Assembly (NCBI RefSeq): GCF_016592155.1
Contig: NZ_AP024237.1
Span: 4,836,001-4,900,000, forward strand
Direction: 5' to 3'
Length of the DNA stretch: 64,000 nucleotides
Origin: Mycobacterium heckeshornense
GTDB taxonomy: Bacteria; Actinomycetota; Actinomycetes; Mycobacteriales; Mycobacteriaceae
A program made the position numbers and the translations under genes. The stretch's first letter is position 1. Every line of letters starts with the position of its first letter. The notes beneath the pieces were generated by a model. The model made no database searches, had not been told where the DNA came from, and saw nothing but the letters and a program-made list of their open reading frames with translations. Below are positions 26,031-33,797 of this stretch, piece after piece.

Positions 26031-26157
26031 GATACCGCCACCGCATCTAGACCGCGGCCGGCCCCGCATCAACTTCTTCCACCACCCCGAGGGAATGCTG
26101 CGCGCCAGCAGCGACGAAGACGACAGCCTAAACCGTCCGTAGGCCGTCGCCAACCAA
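26031..26157. repeat. direct repeat copy B (partner at 28337-28464)
   Basis: About 127 bp, roughly 90% identical by eye and in the same orientation as 28337-28464, with one single-base indel. Both contain TCTAGACCGCGG and CGTCCGTAGGCCGTCGC. This copy directly joins the decayed effector remnant, so it marks the edge of a deletion after duplication. Confidence 0.8.
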
Positions 26158-26238
26158 TCATCGTTCATGCTGACATAGCGAAGTTCCGCGTCGAATCTAA
26201 ATTTAGTGTTATGCGAAAGATCGGAGAAGGACAGAAGT

Positions 26239-26652
26239 TCATTCTGCGGTAGCGGTTTTATCCTCCAACTTCCTAGCAAGTCGTGTCCCGGTCTCGGTGA
26301 GACCAAGCCAGATGGTGAATTCCCATAGTGTTGGATCGTCGTAATGCTGGACAAAGCGGTCGTACACGCGAGCCATGGCTGCGTCGATCGAGAGATCCCA
26401 TCCCCGAAACTTTTCACCCGGGTTGGGCAGATCCCCGATTTCCATGAGCCCGTCTTCGACAAGTGATCGAATAGTTTGCAAAGCCAAATCTTGTTGGGCA
26501 GGAAGCGTTTCTGCCAAATCAGCGCGCGTGATCACTGATTCGACCTGTACCAGCGGCACCCAGTCGTAGAGTCCGCTGATAAGCAACTCCTTGCGGAGCC
26601 GCTCTTGTGCGCTCTGGTTTTCGGCGCCGCGCACCTGATCGGGTTGAGTCAT
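26239..26652 (-). CDS. small hypothetical protein, candidate immunity protein copy 1
   Basis: A 137-residue protein from the ATG at 26652, preceded by the strong Shine-Dalgarno GGGGGAGG. It starts 20 bases after the stop of the large WxG protein gene, so it is surely in the same operon. The central part resembles a small winged-helix-like fold (DLALQTIRSLVEDGLMEIGDL), followed by DAAMARVYDRFVQHYDDPTLWEFTIWLGLTETG. No family function is known to me. Tight coupling to a putative type VII effector and the presence of a paralogue after the effector remnant (25217-25597) suggest an immunity protein. Confidence 0.65.
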   Translation of the reverse strand: MTQPDQVRGAENQSAQERLRKELLISGLYDWVPLVQVESVITRADLAETLPAQQDLALQTIRSLVEDGLMEIGDLPNPGEKFRGWDLSIDAAMARVYDRFVQHYDDPTLWEFTIWLGLTETGTRLARKLEDKTATAE

Positions 26653-26671
26653 TGTTTCACCTCCCCCAAGC

Positions 26672-27895
26672 CTATTCAGTCGGTTCCCAGATACTGCCAT
26701 GTTGTCCGGGTAACGGCCCTCCTCCACCGCCGCCTATGCTTCCTCCGCCGAAGCCGCCTGTTCTCGGGGCGGGGGGCGGTGGGGCTGGCGGCTCGACGGG
26801 CGCTCGCTCGACGGGTGCTCGCTCAGCCGGTGGCGCGGCGGCTGGGAGTGCGGGTTGCGGCCGGCCAGCAGGTGGCGGCTCGCCCGGCGCCCGGGCCGGC
26901 GGTGGTTCAGCTGGTGCGGCCCTAGCTGGGGGTGGGATCTCTGGCACGCCTCCTCGTTCAGGGTTGATGTGCACCTTCACGTAGCCATCCTTGCCTGGCA
27001 GGCGAACATCAAGGGCAGGCTGGTTGGTTGAACCGGCAGCCTGACGCCGACCGACGCCCGCACCATTAGGCAAGTCCTTCCACTCACCTTTCCCGGGGTC
27101 ACCATATCGGTTTGGGTTGTCTACCCCGTTCTGTTTCATCCAGTTCCACAGGTTGTCGAGATCCTGCTGCGAGCGGACCTCCCTTACTTCGGGGCTATTG
27201 CCTACAGGCAGTTTGTCGAGCACCTGGCGAATGTCGGCAGCACTGGGGCCTGGGGGTGGTGCCGGCGGCTGGTCCGGTCCGGTCTTCCACGCGTGGTCGA
27301 CAAGGCTGACGTGTCGTTTGTTGTTACCGTCCCCGATGGTGTCGTCGGGGCTGGTGGGCACGGGTGCCTCGTCGAAGCTGAAGCCGGTGAGGTCGCCCAG
27401 GGCGGTGGTGATGCTGGACCCGATCTGCTGATCGAGATTTAACAGTTGCAGCGCCCGCTGGCGGATGTTGCCCGCGAGCACCTCGGCCTGCGCGTGCCGG
27501 GCGGCCTGCTCTGCGGCGGTGGCGGCGCTCCCGGCGTCTTGGACGGTGCCGTCGTCGTAGACGTTGAACCCGGCGTCCCAGGCGTCCTCGACCGCGTAGC
27601 GCAGCGCGCTTTGGGCGGCGGACTCGTTGGACGCGCCTTCGCGGGCGATCTTCGCGGCTGTGCGGTAGCGGTGGGCGACGCCGCTGGCTTTATACTCATC
27701 GGCGGCGGCCCGGCTCTCGGACTTATCGTAGGCTTGCCCCTCCCACCCGGAGGTGCGGATCAGGTTGTGCGCCTCAGCGAATCCCGATTCCAGCCGGTCA
27801 GCGAAGCTCTCCCAGTAGTCGGCACTCTCGGTCAGGTGATCGGTGCCCCACGACAGCAGCTCCGACAGGCCCGGGAGTGCTCCTAGTCCCGCCAT
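26672..27895 (-). CDS. putative type VII secreted multidomain effector (WxG/YxxxE, candidate toxin)
   Basis: A 407-residue protein. Residues 1-110 form a helical WXG-like region with WEG at 51-53 and Y56DKSE60, a YxxxE secretion-type motif. A helical segment follows, then a proline linker near 210 and a compact domain of about 220-320 (LDKLPVGNSPEVREV, LPNGAGVGRRQAAGS, PALDVRLPGKDGYVKVHIN). The tail is Pro- and Gly-rich (PPPAR, GGGSIGGGGGG). The globular domain resembles C-terminal cores of polymorphic toxins in style, but I cannot assign it. The ATG at 27895 directly abuts the stop of an EspC-like gene. A putative immunity gene follows 20 bases after the stop. A decayed copy lies at 25621-26030. 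Confidence 0.65.
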   Translation of the reverse strand: MAGLGALPGLSELLSWGTDHLTESADYWESFADRLESGFAEAHNLIRTSGWEGQAYDKSESRAAADEYKASGVAHRYRTAAKIAREGASNESAAQSALRYAVEDAWDAGFNVYDDGTVQDAGSAATAAEQAARHAQAEVLAGNIRQRALQLLNLDQQIGSSITTALGDLTGFSFDEAPVPTSPDDTIGDGNNKRHVSLVDHAWKTGPDQPPAPPPGPSAADIRQVLDKLPVGNSPEVREVRSQQDLDNLWNWMKQNGVDNPNRYGDPGKGEWKDLPNGAGVGRRQAAGSTNQPALDVRLPGKDGYVKVHINPERGGVPEIPPPARAAPAEPPPARAPGEPPPAGRPQPALPAAAPPAERAPVERAPVEPPAPPPPAPRTGGFGGGSIGGGGGGPLPGQHGSIWEPTE

Positions 27896-28183
27896 CTACA
27901 CCACCTGGCCGCCTATAGCGCGCAGCTTGACGGCTGACTGATCTTCGTTGTCGTCGTAGGCGGTCTTGGCCGTGGATAGCTCGGTGCTGGTGGCCTGCAT
28001 CCGCGCCGTCGACGCCGCCTGGACAGCCGCCACACCGGCGTGCCCGGCGCTGCACGCCGCCGCGCTGGGCTGGCTCGACGGCCTCGACACCGGAGCCTCA
28101 CCGGCGTCTACCTCACTTGCCAGCGCGCCGCAGCGGGACGCCACTGCCCGTAGCGCTTCGGGTACCCGCAGCATTTCTGCCAC
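27896..28183 (-). CDS. EspC-like (T7SS, DUF2580-type) small secreted protein
   Basis: A 95-residue helical-hairpin protein. Helix 1 (LRVPEALRAVASRCGALASEV) and helix 2 (VAAVQAASTARMQATSTEL) are joined by a short loop. The end contains Y76DDNE80, the YxxxD/E signal of ESX substrates, and the overall order follows the EspC family (PF10824) rather than the canonical WXG100 EsxA/B. It is read from GTG 28183; ATG 28174 is an alternative. The stop directly precedes the effector start, so the two are translationally linked and probably exported as a heterodimer, as with EspC-EspA or EsxE/EsxF-CpnT. That export is inferred. Confidence 0.65.
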   Translation of the reverse strand: MAEMLRVPEALRAVASRCGALASEVDAGEAPVSRPSSQPSAAACSAGHAGVAAVQAASTARMQATSTELSTAKTAYDDNEDQSAVKLRAIGGQVV

Positions 28184-28630
28184 CCCGGGGAGCGTAACCC
28201 TCCTGGCGTGGCGGGGTCACCCTCTCACGCGGGGATAAGTGTTGCCGGTCGCGCGTGGTACCGAAGCCAACGGTCAGGCCGTAGCGCGCAAGCCCGTGGG
28301 CGCGAAATACGCTTTAGGCGATAGAGGCCCTGGTTGGATACCACCACCGCGTCTAGACCGCGGTTGGCCCCGCATCAACTTCTTCCACCGGCCCCGAGGA
28401 AATACTGCGCGCCAGCAGCGACGAAGACGACAACCTAGACCGTCCGTAGGCCGTCGCGAACCAACGGTATTGGCGCCTTAGATTTTGCTGAGCACCCGGT
28501 TCATCGCCCACCTCGCGTTGAAGCCGGACTGTTTCCGCGCCAAACGATGTTTGCTGACCGCTAAATAGGGTAGGTATTAAGGAAAGCAACGTGGTGCGAT
28601 TCAGCGCACCAGCTCGAAGGGGTGGACAGG
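28184..28630. other. 447-bp divergent intergenic region upstream of the effector locus and ldtA
   Basis: No supported gene. It contains direct repeat copy A (28337-28464) and must hold the promoters of the EspC-like gene (minus) and ldtA (plus). A translated minus frame across the repeat gives a Ser/Leu-rich peptide (FATAYGRSRLSSSSLLARS) also encoded by repeat B, which could be a fossil of an older coding sequence. Confidence 0.5.
28337..28464. repeat. direct repeat copy A (partner at 26031-26157)
   Basis: A 128-bp copy of the repeat described at 26031-26157, in the same orientation. The two copies bracket the intact effector operon, lying upstream of the intact copy (A) and directly at the edge of the decayed copy (B). 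Confidence 0.8.
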
Positions 28631-29386
28631 ATGCGAAGAGCGCTTGGGCAAGCATTCGTCGTGGCAGGGGCGGTGCTAGCGGCCATAGCGGTCTCGGCGA
28701 ACCCTAGCTTGGCAGCAAGCGCCCCGCCGCAAGCCGCTCCCGGCATCGCGTCGATCCAGCCGGCCAACGGTCAGCTGGTGGGCGTCGCGCATCCGATCAT
28801 CGTCACCTTCAGCAAGCCCGTCCTCGACCGCGCCTCCGCCGAGCGGACCATCAAGATCACTTCCCCGAGCCAGGCGACCGGGCGATTCAGCTGGGTCGAC
28901 GACAACACGGTGCAGTGGACGCCCGACCACTACTGGCCGCCCCACAGCACGGTCAAAGTGCAGGTGCATGGCTTGACGACCGGCTTCGAAACCGGTGACG
29001 TCGTGCGCGCGGTTGCCAGCATTTCCGCGCATACGTTCACCGTCAGCATCAACGACGAGGTGGTCCGCACGATGCCGGCGTCGATGGGCAAGCCGAGTCG
29101 TCCGACACCGATCGGCTCATTCACGGCCCTGTCGAAAGAGCGGACGGTCACGTTCGATTCCCGCACCATCGGCATCCCGCTCAGTTCGCCCGAGGGCTAC
29201 CTGATCCAAGGACAGTACGCGGTGCGGGTGACCTGGAGCGGTGTCTACGTGCACTCGGCGCCATGGTCGGTCGACTCGCAGGGGTATGCCAACGTCAGCC
29301 ACGGTTGCATCAACCTCAGCCCGGACAACGCCGCCTGGTATTTCGACGCCGTGCACATCGGCGACCCGATCATCGTTCAGGCCTGA
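28631..29386 (+). CDS. ldtA: L,D-transpeptidase LdtA (LdtMt1 type)
   Basis: A 251-residue exported peptidoglycan cross-linking enzyme forming 3-3 links. It has an N-terminal signal/anchor (AFVVAGAVLAAIAVSANPSLA), one immunoglobulin-like domain (about residues 38-125), and the YkuD catalytic domain with the signature H208SAPW...S-H224-G-C226-I-N. The length and single Ig domain match LdtMt1 (Rv0116c) rather than LdtMt2. ATG 28631 with AAGGGG upstream is preferred over GTG 28622. It is the first gene to the right of the divergent intergenic region; the O-methyltransferase follows. Confidence 0.93.
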   Translation: MRRALGQAFVVAGAVLAAIAVSANPSLAASAPPQAAPGIASIQPANGQLVGVAHPIIVTFSKPVLDRASAERTIKITSPSQATGRFSWVDDNTVQWTPDHYWPPHSTVKVQVHGLTTGFETGDVVRAVASISAHTFTVSINDEVVRTMPASMGKPSRPTPIGSFTALSKERTVTFDSRTIGIPLSSPEGYLIQGQYAVRVTWSGVYVHSAPWSVDSQGYANVSHGCINLSPDNAAWYFDAVHIGDPIIVQA

Positions 29387-29455
29387 CACCGGCCGCACGT
29401 TCGCGGACCGACGGGACGGCCCCGCTCGCGCGTGATCACGCCTACCCTCGACGTC

Positions 29456-30115
29456 ATGGCCAACACACTGCAGGACCCCAAAGTCGCGACCGCACTTGCG
29501 CGCATGTACGCCGAGAGCCGAGAGCAGATGGCCCAGCTGCGGGATCGACGTGATGAGCTGCAGCGGCTGTCGTCGGCGAGCGCGCAGGAACGCGCCGACG
29601 CGATGAGCGACTTGTACATCCCGGTCACGCCCGACGCGGGTCGCCTGCTGTACATGCTGGTCAGAGCGGCTCGACCGACGACGATTGTCGAATTCGGCAT
29701 GTCCTTCGGGATTTCGGCCATCCACCTGGCGTCGGCGGTGCGTGACAACGGCGGCGGCCATGTCATCACCACCGAACTCAGCACCACCAAGATCGCCGCC
29801 GCGAAGAAGACGTTCGCCGACATCGGGTTGGACGATTTGATCACCGTGCTCGAAGGCGATGCATTGTCGACCTTGACGAGCGTCGACGGCCCAGTCGATT
29901 TCCTGTTGCTCGACGGGTGGAAGGAGCTGTACCTGCCGGTCATCAAGCTGCTCGAATCGCAGCTGTCGCCCGGTGCACTGATCGTCGCGGACAATACCGA
30001 AATGGCTGACACGCAACCTTACCTCGATTATGTGCGGAACACTGACAATGGATATGTCAGCGTCAACTTCCGCGCCCGGGAAGCCGACAGCATGGAAATC
30101 AGCTGTCGTGTCTGA
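29456..30115 (+). CDS. class I SAM-dependent O-methyltransferase
   Basis: A 219-residue enzyme from ATG 29456. It begins with a helical region containing a D/Y-rich segment (MSDLYIPVTPDAGRLLYML). The SAM site motif I is VEFGMSFGISAIHLASAV, the acidic residue after strand 2 is in HVITTELS, and the catalytic or metal-binding strand reads FLLLDGWKELY followed by LIVADNTEMAD. This pattern is that of the catechol/caffeoyl-CoA O-methyltransferase fold (Methyltransf_24). The phenolic or carboxyl acceptor is unknown. The downstream gene is convergent 18 bases away. Confidence 0.82.
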   Translation: MANTLQDPKVATALARMYAESREQMAQLRDRRDELQRLSSASAQERADAMSDLYIPVTPDAGRLLYMLVRAARPTTIVEFGMSFGISAIHLASAVRDNGGGHVITTELSTTKIAAAKKTFADIGLDDLITVLEGDALSTLTSVDGPVDFLLLDGWKELYLPVIKLLESQLSPGALIVADNTEMADTQPYLDYVRNTDNGYVSVNFRAREADSMEISCRV

Positions 30116-30133
30116 CTCTTGCCGAGTGACCTG

Positions 30134-32266
30134 TTATCGCAGTGATTCTTCAAGCCACGGCGTCAGCCACTGCACGCCCTCCGGGGTGAGGTGCACCCCG
30201 TCGCTGCGCACTTGGATACCGTCGACCTTAGCCGTGTAAACCCCGTCGGGACACAACTTCCTATTCAGGTCTAGGATCGACACGTTCGGGCGCTGTCCAA
30301 TTGTGCGACGCAATAACGTGTTCCATTGGTCCACCCGCTCGGGCTGGTCTTCCGGGTACAGGGTTCCATCTGGCTTTTCACCGCGATGGCTATAGGGCAC
30401 GGTGGCTATCGCGACCCGAATCCCGGTGGCGCCGAGGATATCCAGCGCTCGTTGCAGCTCGCCGGCAAGGTATGCGTCGAATGCTGGATCGCCGATATGA
30501 GTCCACCGTCCTTCGTTGACTCGGTCGACCGTTTCCCAGCGCCCGATGATCAGCAGCGCGACATCGGGCTGGTCGGCCGCGACCTGTGCGGACCATCTGC
30601 TGGGCCACGTTTCGCATTCCGGTTTTTGGTCGAGAGTCTGGCCGAGATATCGATACGGCCCGCCACGCACCAGGCTACATCCAATGATGGTGTGGTCGAC
30701 GAAGTGGAAACCCGGTGTCGGCGGAAGGTAGTGCATCAGTGTCCACGCGATCGAGTCGCCGAAAACCGATACGGTAAACGGCCGGTTGGGATTTCGCTTA
30801 CCCACGGGGCGAACGGGCGCCGCCGCGACCGGCGGGGACGGCGAAACAGCGGCCACCTCGGACACGCCCGGTGGGAGGCTGCTCTCAACCCCCGCATGAG
30901 GGGTTGTTCCGACCGGAACAATCAGCACCGTCGTCGCGACAGCGGTACCAACGGTGGCGCCGGCCAGCGGCAACAACCGTAGGCGCACCGGGCGCCACCG
31001 TCGAATTGGCTGTTCGACCAACCACCATGACGCGGCGGCCAGGATAACTGTGACGAGGAACCGGACGGCGAACAACCGCCATCCGGACCAGCCGGTGTGT
31101 TCCCCGTTGAGCACCAAAAAGATTGGCCAATGCCATAGGTAGATGCCGTAGGAAATGACGCCCAGCCACACCAGCGGGCGCCACGCCAGCACCCGGGCTA
31201 CCGCTATCCGCTGGTCGAGCGCCACCGGCGCGATCACAGCGACAGCGGCCGCCGCCACCGCGGTCAGCAACCCGGTGCGGAATTCGCGTGCGCTGCCGGT
31301 TGCGTAGTGCGCCGCCAGTACCAAGGCCGCCAGCGCGACGACTGGCAGAACCTGGGCGATCCATCTGGCCCAGCGGGTCCGGATAGCAGACCGGCCACGG
31401 GTCAGCGCCGGCCAGTCGCGCACCAGCAAAACCGACACCGCAGCCCCGGCCAGCAGTGCCTGGGCGCGGGTATCGGTGCCGAAGTAGACCCGGTCGTGTG
31501 CGGCGTCCGACGAGAAGGTGATCGCCGCGGCCGCCGAGCCGACCGCGCCCAGTGCGGCGAGCACGAACACGATCAAGCGAACGCCGCTGAGCGTGGCCCA
31601 CAACCGGTAACGCCTGGCCCACATCGCCAGTAATACGGCGACCGCAATCAACACCAGCGGCCAGACGAAGTAGTACTGTTCCTCGACTCCCAGCGACCAG
31701 GTGTGCTGCAGCGGCGACGGGGTGGCGCCCAGGGTGAAATAGTCCGTCTTTTGCGCCACGAATCTCCAGTTCGCCATCCAGACGAATGCGGCGATGGCGT
31801 CGTCGCGTAGTTCGCCGACGGCCTCCCGGGGAAACAGGTCGCGTGCGACGGCCACCGTCAGCACCATCAGCACCAGTGCGGGCAGCAGCCGCCGGGCACG
31901 GCGAATCCAGAAACCGGACAACTCGATCCGACCGGTACGTGCCAGCTCGTCGATCAGCAGCGACGTGATCAGAAATCCGCTGAGGACAAAGAAGATGTCG
32001 ACACCGATGAAGCCTCCGCCGAGGCCGGGAATACCGCCATGCTCGGCGAGCACCAACGTGACCGCGAGGGCGCGAAGCCCGTCCAGGGCAGGAATGCCCG
32101 GGCCGGGTCGGCGACGTGCCAGCTGTGGGACCGGAGCAACCCATCGGGACCGTCGAACGTAGTGAACCGGCGCAGGATAACGCCTGGCCGGTTCAGGGTT
32201 CGCTCGCCGCGCGGCCCGGCTGGCCGGCCGGACGGCGGTGTGGTTGCTGCCGATACGTCGATGCAC
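30134..32266 (-). CDS. acyltransferase 3 / SGNH bifunctional membrane protein (OatA/Rv0111 type)
   Basis: About 710 residues: a cytoplasmic basic N-terminus, then ten or so membrane segments of the Acyl_transf_3 family starting at PALDGLRALAVTLVLAEH. The usual motifs are FFVLSGFLITSLL and WSLGVEEQYYFVWP. A C-terminal extracytoplasmic SGNH esterase-like domain follows, with block I VFGDSIAW and the Asp/His block DGVHLTPEG. OatA-type enzymes move acetyl groups across the membrane onto sugars, and M. tuberculosis Rv0111 has the same architecture. The GTG at 32266 lies too close to its GGGAGG, so the true start may be slightly downstream. Confidence 0.88.
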   Translation of the reverse strand: MHRRIGSNHTAVRPASRAARRANPEPARRYPAPVHYVRRSRWVAPVPQLARRRPGPGIPALDGLRALAVTLVLAEHGGIPGLGGGFIGVDIFFVLSGFLITSLLIDELARTGRIELSGFWIRRARRLLPALVLMVLTVAVARDLFPREAVGELRDDAIAAFVWMANWRFVAQKTDYFTLGATPSPLQHTWSLGVEEQYYFVWPLVLIAVAVLLAMWARRYRLWATLSGVRLIVFVLAALGAVGSAAAAITFSSDAAHDRVYFGTDTRAQALLAGAAVSVLLVRDWPALTRGRSAIRTRWARWIAQVLPVVALAALVLAAHYATGSAREFRTGLLTAVAAAAVAVIAPVALDQRIAVARVLAWRPLVWLGVISYGIYLWHWPIFLVLNGEHTGWSGWRLFAVRFLVTVILAAASWWLVEQPIRRWRPVRLRLLPLAGATVGTAVATTVLIVPVGTTPHAGVESSLPPGVSEVAAVSPSPPVAAAPVRPVGKRNPNRPFTVSVFGDSIAWTLMHYLPPTPGFHFVDHTIIGCSLVRGGPYRYLGQTLDQKPECETWPSRWSAQVAADQPDVALLIIGRWETVDRVNEGRWTHIGDPAFDAYLAGELQRALDILGATGIRVAIATVPYSHRGEKPDGTLYPEDQPERVDQWNTLLRRTIGQRPNVSILDLNRKLCPDGVYTAKVDGIQVRSDGVHLTPEGVQWLTPWLEESLR

Positions 32267-32346
32267 CTCCCGGTTGAATCACGGCAAGCTTAGCCGTGGC
32301 CGCCCAGCATGAGTGGAAGACACGACGGGGCAGCTCCGAGACAGAC

Positions 32347-33783
32347 CTACCCGGCAGCCTTGTCCGGCGCATATCCGAGCACGCTCTTGGTCTCCAGATA
32401 CTCGTGGAAGCCGAACTCGCTCCACTCGCGGCCGTTGCCGCTGCACTTGTAACCGCCGAACGGCGCGTTCATGTCGAAGGCGTGGTTGATCGTTACCCAG
32501 CCGGCGCGAATTCGGCCGGCAACCGCCCGCGCCTTGTCGAGGTCGGCTCCCGACACATAGCCGGCCAGGCCGTAGTCGGTGTCGTTGGCGATCTCGACGG
32601 CTTGCTCGACGTTGTCGTAACCGAGTATGCACAGCACCGGCCCGAAGATCTCCTCGCGCGCAATCGTCATGTCGTTGGTGACGTCGGCGAAGACGGTGGG
32701 CTTGGCGTAGTAACCGGTGGTCAGCCCGTCGGGCCGGCCGGGGCCGCCGGTGACCAGTGTGGCGCCTTCGTCGATGCCCGTCTGAATCAAGCGCTGCACT
32801 TTCTCGAATTGCGCCCGCGAGGCAAGCGGTCCGATGGCGCGGCTGTCGTCGGGGTCACCGACCTTCACCTGTTCGGCGGTTTCCCGCGCAACCGCGACGG
32901 CTTCGGCCATGCGGGATTTCGGCACCAGCATGCGCGACGGCGCGTTGCAGCTCTGGCCGGTGTTGAGCATCATGTTGACCACCCCGGCGCGGACGCTGCT
33001 GGCGAATTCCGCGTCGTCGAGGACGATGTTGGGGCTCTTGCCGCCGAGCTCCTGGGTGACCCGCTTCACCGTCGGCGCGGCCTTCGCCGCCACGTCGGTG
33101 CCGGCGCGCGTCGAACCGGTAAACGACACCATGTCGATGCCGGGATGGCTGGACAGCGCCACCCCCACCCCTGCGCCGTCACCGTTGACCAGGTTGTACA
33201 CCCCGGCCGGCACGCCCGCGGCATCGAGGATCTCGGTGAAAATGTAGGCCGAGTAGGGCGCCACTTCAGACGGTTTCAAGATCATTGTGCAGCCGGTCGC
33301 CAGCGCCGGATAGACCTTCACCGCGATCTGGTTGAGCGGCCAATTCCACGGGGTGATCAGCCCGCACACGCCGATCGGCTCCTTGACCACCAGGGTTGCG
33401 CCGTGCTGTTCCTCGAACGCAAAGTTCTTCAGCACGTCGATGGCGGTCACCAGGTGACCCAGGCCGAGCTGCACTTGGGGGCCGGCGGCCAACGCCGGCG
33501 GAGCCCCCATCTCCTCGGTCACTGCTTCTGCGAGATCTCCTGCACGCCTTTGATATTCGGCGAGAATCGCCTGCATCAGCTCGAGACGCTCTTCCCGGCT
33601 GCTCTGCGACCAGTCGGCGAAGGCGCGCCGCGCCGCGTTCACCGCCGCGTCCACGTCGTCGGCCGAACCGAGTGAAATTCGGCCGCCGACCTGTTCGGTA
33701 GCGGGATTTTCGACGTCGAAGGGGTGTGGCCGCACCGGATCGACCCACCGGCCGTCGATGTAGAACTTCAGATATTCGCGCAT
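32347..33783 (-). CDS. NAD(P)-dependent aldehyde dehydrogenase
   Basis: A 478-residue ALDH. The ATG at 33783 is chosen because MREYLKFYIDGRWVDP is the normal N-terminus. Rossmann contacts are in FTGSTRAG, the general base Glu in QELGGKSPN, and the nucleophilic Cys in NTGQSCNAPSRM. Final gene of a seven-gene operon on the minus strand, 14 bases after the ThDP enzyme. In this context it would oxidise an aldehyde, for example one released by the upstream lyase or one made from a ring-opened hydroxyacid. Confidence 0.9.
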   Translation of the reverse strand: MREYLKFYIDGRWVDPVRPHPFDVENPATEQVGGRISLGSADDVDAAVNAARRAFADWSQSSREERLELMQAILAEYQRRAGDLAEAVTEEMGAPPALAAGPQVQLGLGHLVTAIDVLKNFAFEEQHGATLVVKEPIGVCGLITPWNWPLNQIAVKVYPALATGCTMILKPSEVAPYSAYIFTEILDAAGVPAGVYNLVNGDGAGVGVALSSHPGIDMVSFTGSTRAGTDVAAKAAPTVKRVTQELGGKSPNIVLDDAEFASSVRAGVVNMMLNTGQSCNAPSRMLVPKSRMAEAVAVARETAEQVKVGDPDDSRAIGPLASRAQFEKVQRLIQTGIDEGATLVTGGPGRPDGLTTGYYAKPTVFADVTNDMTIAREEIFGPVLCILGYDNVEQAVEIANDTDYGLAGYVSGADLDKARAVAGRIRAGWVTINHAFDMNAPFGGYKCSGNGREWSEFGFHEYLETKSVLGYAPDKAAG

Positions 33784-33797
33784 GACGCCATCCTCCT

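Noticed and set aside
28353..28655. Minus-strand frame of 100 codons across repeat A
   Set aside because: The similar peptide from repeat B shows only that the repeats are alike. No start signal, and one of the two frames differs by an indel; may be a fossil, not a gene.
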